Source of the DNA: Streptomyces sp. DH41
Lineage (GTDB): Bacteria > Actinomycetota > Actinomycetes > Streptomycetales > Streptomycetaceae
NCBI RefSeq assembly: GCF_029813785.1
Contig: NZ_JARVKY010000011.1
Coordinates: 1 to 64,000, forward strand
Length of the DNA stretch: 64,000 bases
Direction: 5' to 3'
A model generated the notes under the pieces. The model made no database searches, had not been told where the DNA came from, and was given only the letters and a program-made list of their open reading frames with translations. The position numbers were made by a program, and so were the translations under genes. The stretch's first letter is position 1. Each line of letters starts with the position of its first letter. Below are positions 44,288-52,167 of the stretch, one piece after another.

Positions 44288-45841
44288 GTGTTACGCGCAT
44301 CGCTGCCGAAGACCGTTCGGCGAAACCTGGGCGAGCATCCCGTCGCCAAGGAGTTCCACCCTGAGCGCAATGAGGGACTGACAGCAGAGGAGGTGCCCTA
44401 CAGCTGGAAGACCAAGGTGTGGTGGCAATGCTCTGCGAACCCTGCTCACGAATGGTCCGCAACGGTCAACAATCGCACCAAGCCGCAGTCCACCGGTTGC
44501 CCAGCCTGCCGAGGCAAACGCCTCAGCGGACAGGTGCCCTTTGAGCGAAGCCTGGCCGCCATCTCTCCAGACGTAGCCAAGGATCTCAACCCGGAACGTT
44601 CCGGATTCACCGCCTCAGAGGTGCTCAACGGCAGCAAGAGCGTGGCCTGGTGGCGGTGCCTGGCGGGACACCCGGACTACGACATGAGCGTGAACTCCCG
44701 GACCAATGCGACCCGCCCGCAGGGCTGCCCGTACTGCGCACGCAAGCGTCTGGCTCGCGAGCACAGTCTCGCCGAAGTCGCCCCCGACGTGGCACTGGAG
44801 TTCGACGCGCCGGTCAACGGCACGACGGCCCACGAGATCTTCGCCCAGGACAACCGGGTCCTGGCCTGGTTCTGCCGGAGTCACCCGGAGCACCGCTGGA
44901 CGGCCAGTCCGAACAACCGGGTCGGCAAGGGGTCTCGATGCCCCTTCTGCAGCGGAGCCCGGGTGTGGGACGTTAACCGCCTGGCGAGCAACCGGCCTGA
45001 TATTGCCCGCCAGTGGGACCACGAGCGCAACGGCGCGCTCAGCCCGCGCGACGTATCGGTCGGCTCCAGCCGGATCGTCCACTGGGTATGCCGGAAGGGG
45101 CCCGACCACCGCTGGCAAGCTCGGGTCTACAAACGAGCCAGTGGGCAGGGCTGCCCTTACTGTGCCGGAAACAAAGTGTCCACCACCAGCAGCCTTCTCG
45201 CCGTGCGCCCCGATCTGGCCGTCCAGCTCGATCCGGTCAGATCCAAGATCAGCGCAGCAGAGCTGACCTCGGGCAGCAGCATGAAGGTCCACTGGATCTG
45301 TCCGATCAACCGGGAGCATGCCTGGATCGCCACCGTCACAAACCGCACAAGGGGCGGCACGGGCTGCCCCCACTGCAACATCCCGGGAACCTCCGCCCAG
45401 GAGGTGCGGCTGGCCGCGGAGCTGTCGGTCGTCCTCCCTCTGGATCCCGACCGCCGCACCATCCGCACCGCCAAGGGCATCGAACGGGTGGACATGTACA
45501 TCCCGGAACTCTCTCTTGTTCTCGAATTCGACGGCTCGTACTGGCACGAGAGCACAGCCGAGATGGACGCAGCGAAGTCACAACGCCTCGCCGATGCAGT
45601 CGACCATGCGGTCCGTGTCCGAGAGCATCCGCTCGAACTACTCAATCCCATAAAAGATGTGAACGTGCCTTTCCTGTCTCCGGCACACGAAGCTGCAGTC
45701 ATAGTTCTCGAGCACCTCGTCCGGCTCCGAGTCATCCCGCCACAAGTGCTGACTCGCTATACCAGCTCACAAGGCCCCAGGGCAGCCGAAGCCGCCGAAG
45801 CCCGCCTCGACGAACTGCGCCGCCGAGCCACCCAGAAGTGA
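44288..45841 (+). CDS. Zinc-ribbon-repeat protein with C-terminal Vsr-like nuclease
   Basis: The protein has 517 residues from GTG 44288, with a GAGGAGA box 7 bases upstream. It carries six successive treble-clef or zinc-ribbon repeats of the DUF4379 kind, each reading W-x-C, then H-x-W, then GCPxC (CPACRGK, CPYCARK, CPFCSG, CPYCAGN, CPHCN). The C-terminal 130 residues have ERVDMYIPELSLVLEFDGSYWHE followed by AAKSQRL, matching the D, E and K of Vsr/PD-(D/E)XK endonucleases. The repeats probably read DNA or RNA, and the nuclease cuts. Such proteins are scattered in mobile and defence regions. It is followed 17 bases later by a small membrane-protein gene. Confidence 0.75.
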   Translation: MLRASLPKTVRRNLGEHPVAKEFHPERNEGLTAEEVPYSWKTKVWWQCSANPAHEWSATVNNRTKPQSTGCPACRGKRLSGQVPFERSLAAISPDVAKDLNPERSGFTASEVLNGSKSVAWWRCLAGHPDYDMSVNSRTNATRPQGCPYCARKRLAREHSLAEVAPDVALEFDAPVNGTTAHEIFAQDNRVLAWFCRSHPEHRWTASPNNRVGKGSRCPFCSGARVWDVNRLASNRPDIARQWDHERNGALSPRDVSVGSSRIVHWVCRKGPDHRWQARVYKRASGQGCPYCAGNKVSTTSSLLAVRPDLAVQLDPVRSKISAAELTSGSSMKVHWICPINREHAWIATVTNRTRGGTGCPHCNIPGTSAQEVRLAAELSVVLPLDPDRRTIRTAKGIERVDMYIPELSLVLEFDGSYWHESTAEMDAAKSQRLADAVDHAVRVREHPLELLNPIKDVNVPFLSPAHEAAVIVLEHLVRLRVIPPQVLTRYTSSQGPRAAEAAEARLDELRRRATQK

Positions 45842-45857
45842 TCGCGAACCGTTCCTG

Positions 45858-46163
45858 ATGTCAGCGATCGGTCATGCCGCGTTATGGGTAGTGCTCGTCT
45901 CGGTGCTGCCCGGGGTGCTCCTGGCGGTGACCCGGAGCTTCAACGAGACGCTCGCCGGTATCTCCCGCTTCCACACGGAGTCGATGCGGCGCCGGCGCGA
46001 AGACGAGTTGCTGGGCAAGATCATCGACATTGACGCGAATGGAGGCCTCGGACACATCGAACGGGTACGACACGAGCGCCCACTATGTGCTGCCACGCCC
46101 GCCGTTGACCCGGCCCCTCCCACCCCGTCGGGCGACGCCCTGCCGTCCGATTCACCCCCATGA
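45858..46163 (+). CDS. Small single-span membrane protein, 101 aa
   Basis: ATG 45858 begins 17 bases after the nuclease stop. Residues 5-25 (GHAALWVVLVSVLPGVLLAV) form a membrane span, followed by a charged region (RFHTESMRRRREDELLGKI) and a Pro-rich tail. No strong ribosome binding site is seen, so it may depend on read-through translation from the nuclease gene. Function is unknown. A membrane partner of a nuclease would be of interest, but the pairing is only positional. Confidence 0.45.
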   Translation: MSAIGHAALWVVLVSVLPGVLLAVTRSFNETLAGISRFHTESMRRRREDELLGKIIDIDANGGLGHIERVRHERPLCAATPAVDPAPPTPSGDALPSDSPP

Positions 46164-46288
46164 TCGCGGAGGCCACGGACAGCAGCCCCGCCTGCCCCTA
46201 CGAGGCGCCGGGCCTGGCTGGCTGCCCAGTTCGGTTTCGGGCAGCACGGCCCCTGGACGGCTACGGTGGGCCATACGTGACAGGGCCT

Positions 46289-47155
46289 TCAGTCGACGTG
46301 GCGTTGGGTGGGGTCGAGGCGACTGAGGACGGCGCGCACCAGGTCCCGGCTGTAGGGAGGAAACGGTGCGGCTGCGCCCTCTGGCGCAGCCGGTTGCGGC
46401 GGACCCGCGCTACCGGGACCCTTCGCGTCGGTGCCGCCGTGCTCGTCCCAGAGCAGGTAGGTGATTTTGGCCCATTGGCGGAAGTTGCCGTGGCAGGCGA
46501 CGTCGTCGATCCACAGCAGTTCGTCTGCGGGTACGTCCGCCCACAGCGGGTGGTACTTGGGGATGACGGTGAGGACTTCGGCGGGTGTGAGGGGCTTGTA
46601 GCGCTGCCAGACGAGGATGCGGGAATCCAGCGCCGGACGGTTCTTGATCTTCTGGTAGCAGGTCTCGGCGCCGACCAGGACGACGGCGAGGCGGGTGTCC
46701 TCGTCGTCCCAAAGCTCGCGGATGAATTCGAAGGCCCGGGTGTCCAGCCACTGGGCTTCGTCGACGACCAGGACGCGCGGGGTTTCCGACAGGGCTTCCT
46801 TGAGGATGGTTTCGCAGCGGGTGCTGTTGAGGGGGGCCTCGCCGGGAAGGTCGAGCTTTTTGTACAGGGAGGCGCGCAGGGCCTGGATTTTGGCGGAGCC
46901 GACTTTGATGCGCAGGGTGGTGTGGGGGGCGAGGTCGTCGAGGTGGCTGTTGACGGCGAAGGTCTTGCCCAGGCCGACGCCGCCGTGGACACACATGATG
47001 GCGCCCTTACCGGCGTCGGCGTTGAGGGTGGTGTGGAGGTTGGCGTAGGTCTCTGCGCTGGCCTGGGTCAGCATGGCGCGGGCGCCGGGCAGGCCCATGT
47101 AGTGGTAGTTGGAGCCGGCGGTCGGCTGGTTTTCGGGCGTGGTCGGGTGGGTCAC
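46289..47155 (-). CDS. TniB/MuB/IstB-like transposition ATPase
   Basis: The 288-residue AAA+ protein starts at GTG 47155. It has Walker A HGGVGLGKTFAVNS, a KVGSAKIQALRASLYKKLDL segment, Walker B RVLVVDEAQWLD and an arginine-bearing NRPALDSRILVWQRYKPLTP. These are features of MuB and TniB proteins that choose target DNA for Mu/Tn7-type transposases. Its start overlaps the stop of the upstream transposase tail by 4 bases, the normal order of such elements. The ATPase seems intact while its transposase is not, so it is probably an orphan. Confidence 0.7.
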   Translation of the reverse strand: MTHPTTPENQPTAGSNYHYMGLPGARAMLTQASAETYANLHTTLNADAGKGAIMCVHGGVGLGKTFAVNSHLDDLAPHTTLRIKVGSAKIQALRASLYKKLDLPGEAPLNSTRCETILKEALSETPRVLVVDEAQWLDTRAFEFIRELWDDEDTRLAVVLVGAETCYQKIKNRPALDSRILVWQRYKPLTPAEVLTVIPKYHPLWADVPADELLWIDDVACHGNFRQWAKITYLLWDEHGGTDAKGPGSAGPPQPAAPEGAAAPFPPYSRDLVRAVLSRLDPTQRHVD

Positions 47156-47540
47156 GCGGTGTCCTGGGGTTTGGGGTCGGTCAGGGGTTTGGTCCAGCGG
47201 GCGGAGTCGGGCTGGGGTCGGTTGAGGAGGTCGGGCCGGGCCTCGGCGTGCAGGTGAACTTCCGGTGTCTGCAGCTCGCGTAGCTGGGCGGCTGCCTGGC
47301 TGGCGGTGAGCCGGTTGAGGGGTTCGGGCGCGGCGGCGACGGTGGTGGCGGCGTAGCGGGGGTTGGCGTTTTTGCGGGCTCGGCGGGCTTTGGCGGCGTA
47401 GCGGTCGGCTTCGCGTCGGCGGGCATTGTGCAGTGCGCGGGCTTGGCGGGGGCTCATTTCGTCGCTGCGGAAGGCGGGGCCGCGGTAGGTGAGGGTGTCG
47501 GCGTCGTAGAGTTCGACGCGGTGGTAGTGGTGGGGTCTTC
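47152..47540 (-). pseudogene. C-terminal remnant of a Mu-type transposase
   Basis: The leftward frame reads HHYHRVELYDADTLTYRGPAF, then SPRQARALHNARRREADRYA, and ends in a Pro-rich tail. This is the beta-barrel end and basic C-terminus of Mu-type (rve) transposases that accompany MuB-like ATPases. The catalytic core is missing: at about 47540 the sequence switches abruptly to an epoxide hydrolase gene. Its TGA overlaps the GTG of the ATPase gene. Confidence 0.6.
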
Positions 47541-47896
47541 GACGGCTCCGCGAGACGCCGGGCGAGGTCGGTGAGCTCCAGGAAGGTGCTGGGCCAGCCG
47601 TGGGTCAGCACGATCGGCAGGGCGCCCGGTCGCTTGCCGTCGAACCGGAGGTAATGGACGGGCGTGCCGCCGGTGGTGGCCGTGTGGTGCGGCAGGGCGT
47701 TGATCCGCGCCTCGTGGGTGCGCCAGTCATAGCCCGCGGCCCAGTACTCCGCCAGGCGGCGCATCTCAGTGCTGTCGGCGCCCGCTTCCCAGCCGTCGAC
47801 GGGCCACCGGGTGGGCCACCGGGTGGCGCGTAGCCGCGCGCGCAGGTCGTCGAGTTCCGCATCGGTCACAGCGATCAGCGGCGGGGGGCCGGTCAT
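47541..47896 (-). pseudogene. Epoxide hydrolase, N-terminal fragment
   Basis: ATG 47896 opens a frame with the epoxide-hydrolase N-terminal domain (DLRARLRATRWPTRWPVDGW, EYWAAGYDWRTHEARINAL) and the start of the alpha/beta-hydrolase core (PIVLTHGWPSTFLELTDLAR). Full-length enzymes have about 370-400 residues. Here homology ends after roughly 118 residues at the junction with the transposase tail, so the nucleophile and His base are lost. The gene was probably part of the oxidoreductase cluster to its right before the insertion or deletion. Confidence 0.65.
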
Positions 47897-47966
47897 GTGC
47901 CTCTCCTGGTCGTGCTCACGTGCTCAGTGCTGGTCGACGATGTCGCCGGCCCGCGCCGGCCTGCGG

Positions 47967-48635
47967 TTACCGCGTGGCGGTGGCCAGTGCCGCGCAGATG
48001 ACGTCGTCGCCGGCGGGCCGGCCCTTCTCGTTCGAGTACGGCCCATAGGGGGCGCCCCACACGGGTGTGCCCGTGGCCTGCCGCCAGCTGTCGGCCAGCG
48101 GGCCCGCGTCCACCACGCCGTACCCGATGGAGTCGATGAAGTCGGTGACCGCCGCCTTCGCCGGCGCCGAGTCCGCGGCGATCGGCAGGTACGACCGGTC
48201 GGCCGCCCCCGCCGGACGGGCGAGTGACAGCAGGTGCTTGAAGTAGATGGTGTTGAACGCCTTTACGAGCCCGGCGTCCGGGACGTACCGCAGCAGCAGC
48301 TCGCTCGAGGTGAGCGATCCACTGTCGAGCTCGGGGATGTGCCCGTCACGCTCGGGGCCGTAGTTGCATGTGTCGATGACCGTCTTTCCCGCCAGTGGCG
48401 CGGCGGGAAGGCCGGGGAAGGCCGTGACCGGCACCGTGACCACGACGATGTCACCGGCCTCCGCGGCTTCCTCGCTCGTCGCCGCGGAGGCCCCCGGACC
48501 CAGTCTCGCGACCGTGTCCGTGAGCGTCCCGGGACCGCGCGAGTTGCTGAGCACGACCTGGTGGCCGGCCTCGACGGCGAGCCGTGCGATGGTGCTGCCG
48601 ATGGCTCCGCTTCCGATGAATCCCACAGTCGTCAT
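47967..48635 (-). CDS. NAD(P)-binding F420-oxidoreductase-like protein
   Basis: This 222-residue Rossmann protein starts MTTVGFIGSGAIGSTIARLA, with GSGAIG at 8-13. NADP preference is suggested by LSNSRGPGTL after strand 2. The family includes NADPH:F420 reductases (Fno-like). Conserved later pieces are VVTVPVTAFPGLP, VIDTCNYGPERDG and VKAFNTIYFKHLL. It is the leftmost intact gene of a leftward run of redox genes, 60 bases from the upstream SDR gene. Substrate is unknown; it may be a 2-oxidoreductase rather than a true F420 enzyme. Confidence 0.75.
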   Translation of the reverse strand: MTTVGFIGSGAIGSTIARLAVEAGHQVVLSNSRGPGTLTDTVARLGPGASAATSEEAAEAGDIVVVTVPVTAFPGLPAAPLAGKTVIDTCNYGPERDGHIPELDSGSLTSSELLLRYVPDAGLVKAFNTIYFKHLLSLARPAGAADRSYLPIAADSAPAKAAVTDFIDSIGYGVVDAGPLADSWRQATGTPVWGAPYGPYSNEKGRPAGDDVICAALATATR

Positions 48636-48695
48636 GTTCTCGGCGTCCTTCCAGGAGAGCCTTGTCCTTGTACGAGCCTTGCCCTTTCCCTGCTG

Positions 48696-49637
48696 TCAGC
48701 CGGCGGGGAAGTAGTGGCCGTTGTCCAGATTGGCGAGCAGGCGGGGCTGACCCGGCCCCCAGCCGAGGGTCCGGCGGGTGATGAGGTTGGAGGTCGGGTA
48801 GCTCTGCGTGACGACGCTCGTAAGGAACCCGAAATGTGCCGGCAGGATCAGCTCGTCCAGGGGAACGCTCACGGCGGGCAGGCCCAGGCGGCTGCCGATG
48901 GCCTCGGCGATCTCGCGGAACGGGACGCCCCCGTCCTCGACCGCGTGCCAGTAGCTGCCGGCCGGGCCCTTCTCCAGCGCCAGACGGAACAGGGAGGCGG
49001 CATCGCGGGCGTGCACGGCGTTCCACCGGTTCGCGCCGTCTTCGGGGTAGCCGGCGAAGCCCTTCTCCTTCGCGAGCGCGATCAGCATGGGGAGAAAGCC
49101 ACGGTCGGTCGTGCTGTGCATGATGTTGGCGATCCGCACGACCGAGGACCGTACGTTCTGCTCGGCGAGTCCGATGACGGCGGACTCCACGACATTACGG
49201 GCCCGCAGGGTGCCCTTGTGCTCGTCACCGACGGGCAGGGCCGGGTCTTCCTCGGTACCCGGCCGGCCCAGGTACGTTCCGGTTCCGGGCGAGCCGATGC
49301 TTCCCGCCGCGACCAGCGGCTTACCGGTCCCCGCGAGGGCCTCGCCGTACGCGAGCATGACCGGGAGCTCCGCGGCGGCCACGGCGGCCATCCCGCCGGA
49401 GGGAAGCAGGTCCTGCCGGTGCGCGACGTGGATGACGCCGTCGGAGTCCGCGGCCGCCTCCTTGAGCCCGTCGAGGTCCTGGAGGTCGCCGCGGCGTATC
49501 TTCGCGCCGAGCGCGGACAGTGCCGCGGCGGCCGTGTCCGACCGGACGAGGCCGGTGACCTCGTGTCCTGCGGCGATGAGTTCGGGGATGATGTACGAAC
49601 CGGAATGGCCGGTCCCGCCAGTGACGAAGACTCGCAA
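48696..49637 (-). CDS. Extended SDR / NAD-dependent epimerase-like protein
   Basis: The 313-residue protein begins MRVFVTGGTGHSGSYIIPEL, the TGxxGxxG nucleotide-binding motif of extended SDR and NmrA-like proteins. DVIHVAH-like content (GVIHVAHRQD), RIANIMHSTTDRGFLP and WNAVHARDAASLFRLAL fit the family. I see no clear YxxxK catalytic pair (GTYLGRP lacks the lysine), so it may be an atypical or regulatory member. It sits in the leftward redox cluster between two F420-oxidoreductase-like genes. Confidence 0.72.
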   Translation of the reverse strand: MRVFVTGGTGHSGSYIIPELIAAGHEVTGLVRSDTAAAALSALGAKIRRGDLQDLDGLKEAAADSDGVIHVAHRQDLLPSGGMAAVAAAELPVMLAYGEALAGTGKPLVAAGSIGSPGTGTYLGRPGTEEDPALPVGDEHKGTLRARNVVESAVIGLAEQNVRSSVVRIANIMHSTTDRGFLPMLIALAKEKGFAGYPEDGANRWNAVHARDAASLFRLALEKGPAGSYWHAVEDGGVPFREIAEAIGSRLGLPAVSVPLDELILPAHFGFLTSVVTQSYPTSNLITRRTLGWGPGQPRLLANLDNGHYFPAG

Positions 49638-49702
49638 CGTACTGCTCCTTGTCGGTGATGTGGTGCGCGAAGTGGTGGTGCCGGGTGGTGGTGCGGGTGT
49701 GC

Positions 49703-50326
49703 TCAGCCGCGGAGTTCGACGCCGATGGCGACGTCGAAGGTCCCCGCGCCGTTCCGGGCCAGGCCCATCAGCAGCGGCCCGATCCCTTCCAGCCAGCGGG
49801 CCATCTCCAGGCCGCCGACGTCGAGGGGACGCAGTCCGAGGCTCGCGATGAACGCCGACACGTCGGCCTTGGCCCGTGCGTCGTCTCCGGCGAAGAGCAC
49901 GTCCAACGGACGCTCCTGGACCAGGACATGGCCGAAGACTGTGTTGAACGCCTTCACGACATGCGCGCCCGCCGGGGCCGCCTTGGCGATCTCCTGCGCA
50001 CCGGACGTGCCCTCGGGAGTGACCACCCCGGTGGCGTCGGCGTCGAAGGTGTTGGAGATGTCGATGATGACCTTGCCGGCCAAGGCATCCCCGTACTGGG
50101 CGACGACCGGCACGGCGCTGGTGTAGGGCACGGCGAGGACAACGATGTGTCCCACAGGGACGGCGCCGAAGGTCCCCACCGTGGCCCCGGCGCCGAGCTC
50201 GGCGGCCAGGCCCTTGGCCTTGGCGGCGTCGCGGCCGATCAGCTCGACGGAGTTACCGCCCGCTACCGCACGTGAGGCGATGGCGTGGGTCATGCCCCCG
50301 AGACCGATGAAGCTGATGCTGCTCAT
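49703..50326 (-). CDS. NAD(P)-binding F420-oxidoreductase-like protein (paralogue 1)
   Basis: This 207-residue protein has MSSISFIGLGGMTHAIASR at the N-terminus and a Rossmann GLGGM loop. Later segments AVPYTSAVPVVAQYGDALAG, VVKAFNTVFGHVL and SLGLRPLDVGGLEMARWLEG are close to those of the gene at 51426-52049, so the two are recent paralogues. The family binds NADP and often reduces F420 or small ketones. It sits one gene downstream of the LLM-type gene in the same orientation. Confidence 0.75.
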   Translation of the reverse strand: MSSISFIGLGGMTHAIASRAVAGGNSVELIGRDAAKAKGLAAELGAGATVGTFGAVPVGHIVVLAVPYTSAVPVVAQYGDALAGKVIIDISNTFDADATGVVTPEGTSGAQEIAKAAPAGAHVVKAFNTVFGHVLVQERPLDVLFAGDDARAKADVSAFIASLGLRPLDVGGLEMARWLEGIGPLLMGLARNGAGTFDVAIGVELRG

Positions 50327-50374
50327 GGTGAGTTCTCTCTTCCTCTGGCTTCTTCGGTGGTCGTTTCTTGGGTG

Positions 50375-51277
50375 TCACAACCGGCCGGTACGCTCGATCA
50401 CCTGGCCGGCGAAGTCGAGTAGCTGGTCAAGGCCGGCGAACATCGTGAAGGCATCGAAGTACGCCTCATCGACACCGGATTCGGCGTACCGCTTCAGTTG
50501 GTCCGCGACCGAGTCGACGGACGTGCCCGGCTCGAGGTTGATCCGCATGGCCGTCTTGAGTGCGTCGGGATCGCGGCCGGCCTCCTCCGCCGCTCGACGC
50601 GCGATCGACCACAAGCGACCGGCGCCCTCGTCCTGGCTACTGGCCGACGCAGCGGGCGCCGGCCCTTCGACCCCGAGCCAGCCGACCCCGCTGCGGCCGA
50701 CCCGGCGCATCGCGGCCTCACTGGCACCCCCGATCCAGATGGGCGGCCCGCCCGCCTGGACCGGACGGAGGTCGGCGTGGACCGGTGGCATGGTGAAGAA
50801 CTCGCTGTCCCAGGACACGGGGCTGGTCGTCCACCACGCCCGCAGGAACGCCAGCGTGTCATCGAGCATCTTGCCGCGTCGGCTCCAGTCCGCGCCGCGG
50901 ACGATGTCGTACTCCTGCTTCATCCACCCCACCCCCACGCCCACGCCGAGGCGGCCGCCGCTGAGCACGTCGAGCGTGGTCAACTGCCGGGCCAGGTGCG
51001 GCGGCTCGTAGTAGAACGTGCTGAGCGTGCTGGTGTTCAGGCGTACCCGGTCGGTCGCCGCCGCAGCGACGGTCAACAGCAGCATCGGGTCGAAGGAGCG
51101 GGCCATCTGCGGCCCCCGGTCCAGATAGCCGTTGCCCAGATCAACCGGCGTGACCAGGCGATCGCCGACCCACAGGGTGTCGTAGCCGAGGTCCTCGAGT
51201 CCGCGGACGAAAGCGCTCAGGGCGGGGGCGTCGCCGACCGCGGGCCCGACAAGGGGAATCACGAAACCGAGCTGCAT
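50375..51277 (-). CDS. LLM-class (luciferase-like) F420-dependent oxidoreductase
   Basis: The 300-residue TIM-barrel protein starts MQLGFVIPLVG at ATG 51277. The upstream in-frame extension is unlike the family and contains a heptamer repeat. Diagnostic stretches are FVRGLEDLGYDTLWVGDRLV, DPMLLLTVAAAATDRVRLNT, RQLTTLDVLSGGRLGVGVGV and GGPPIWIGGASEAAMRRVGR. These enzymes use F420H2 or FMNH2. Lying between two F420-reductase-like genes, it could form a cofactor-recycling pair with them. The substrate is unknown. Confidence 0.82.
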   Translation of the reverse strand: MQLGFVIPLVGPAVGDAPALSAFVRGLEDLGYDTLWVGDRLVTPVDLGNGYLDRGPQMARSFDPMLLLTVAAAATDRVRLNTSTLSTFYYEPPHLARQLTTLDVLSGGRLGVGVGVGWMKQEYDIVRGADWSRRGKMLDDTLAFLRAWWTTSPVSWDSEFFTMPPVHADLRPVQAGGPPIWIGGASEAAMRRVGRSGVGWLGVEGPAPAASASSQDEGAGRLWSIARRAAEEAGRDPDALKTAMRINLEPGTSVDSVADQLKRYAESGVDEAYFDAFTMFAGLDQLLDFAGQVIERTGRL

Positions 51278-51319
51278 TGCGTTGCGCCTCCTCGGGCGAA
51301 CTCTTTCGCCACTATTGAT

Positions 51320-51347
51320 ATCTGGAATCTGACATCTGGCATCTGGC
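51320..51347. repeat. Heptamer tandem repeat ATCTGRM x4
   Basis: Four consecutive 7-base units (ATCTGGA, ATCTGAC, ATCTGGC, ATCTGGC) run from 51320 to 51347, with a fifth degenerate unit (ATCGACG) after. The repeat lies 43 bases upstream of the LLM gene start, in its leader or promoter. Confidence 0.6.
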
Positions 51348-51425
51348 ATCGACGAGTCGGTGGTTCCGTCAATTGGCCGGAGCGCACGGCGCGCTATTCG
51401 TCGACTGTTCGGTCAGCCCCGGGGG

Positions 51426-52049
51426 TCAGCCCGTAAACTCGTTGACACCCAGGGCGAAGTTCACGTGGCCGATTCCGTTGCCGGCGAGGCCTACCGTGAG
51501 CACGCCCGCTCCTTCGAGCCAGTGCGCCATCTTCAGGCCGCCGACGTCCAGCGGGCGCAGTCCGAGGCTCTTGATGAATGCCGCCACGTCCGCCTTGGCC
51601 TGCGGGTCGTCACCGGCGAAGAAGACGTCGGGCCGGCCGTTCTCCAGAACGCCACGAAAGATGGTGTTGAAGGCCTTGAACACGCTGGCGTCGGCCGGGG
51701 CCACCTTGGCGACTTCCTGCGCGATCGAGGTCTCCTCGCTGTGGGCCAGGCCGTCGCCCGTGGTGTTGAAGGGGTTGCTGATATCGACGATGGTCTTGCC
51801 CGCGAGGGCGTCCCCGTACTGGGCGACGGCCGGAACGACCCCGTCGTACAACATGGCCGTGATGACGATGTCCCCGGCCGGGACGGCGCCCCACTCACCC
51901 GTCGTCGTGCCGCCGCCCAGAGCCTTGGCCAGGACCTCGGCCTTGGAGTGATCGCGTGCCATGATCTCGACGGTGTTGCCGCCCGCTACCGCGAGTGCGC
52001 CGATCGTGCGGGCCATGTTCCCCGCACCGATGAAGGTGATGCTGCTCAT
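51426..52049 (-). CDS. NAD(P)-binding F420-oxidoreductase-like protein (paralogue 2)
   Basis: This 207-residue protein begins MSSITFIGAGNMARTIGALA with a GAGNM nucleotide-binding loop. It shares VPAVAQYGDALAGK, FKAFNTIF and SLGLRPLDVGGLKMAHWLEG with the paralogue at 49703-50326. It is the second gene of the leftward run after the SDR gene. Gene duplication within one cluster suggests related substrates or a heteromer. Confidence 0.75.
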   Translation of the reverse strand: MSSITFIGAGNMARTIGALAVAGGNTVEIMARDHSKAEVLAKALGGGTTTGEWGAVPAGDIVITAMLYDGVVPAVAQYGDALAGKTIVDISNPFNTTGDGLAHSEETSIAQEVAKVAPADASVFKAFNTIFRGVLENGRPDVFFAGDDPQAKADVAAFIKSLGLRPLDVGGLKMAHWLEGAGVLTVGLAGNGIGHVNFALGVNEFTG

Positions 52050-52104
52050 GAGCTGTGCTCTCTTCCTGTTCGCGGGGGCGCCTGTTCTTGAGGCGCCGCT
52101 CTGT

Positions 52105-52167
52105 CTCGTTCGCGCGTGGCCCGGCCTCGTTCGTGCATGACCCGGTCTCGTTCGTGCATGGTTCAGA
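52105..52167. repeat. Three tandem 21-bp repeats
   Basis: CTCGTTCG recurs at 52105, 52126 and 52147 with the same 21-base unit (core CTCGTTCGTGCATG in copies 2 and 3; copy 1 diverges). The array lies between the SDR stop (52163-52165, just overlapping) and the next gene. It may have grown by slippage. Twenty-one bases equals two helical turns and seven codons, so coding origin or a binding array are both possible. Confidence 0.65.

Noticed and set aside
23800..51347. A shared TCTGG motif in the 23.8 kb promoter and the 51.3 kb heptamer repeat
   Set aside because: Spacing, flanks and context differ; a five-base match is expected by chance.
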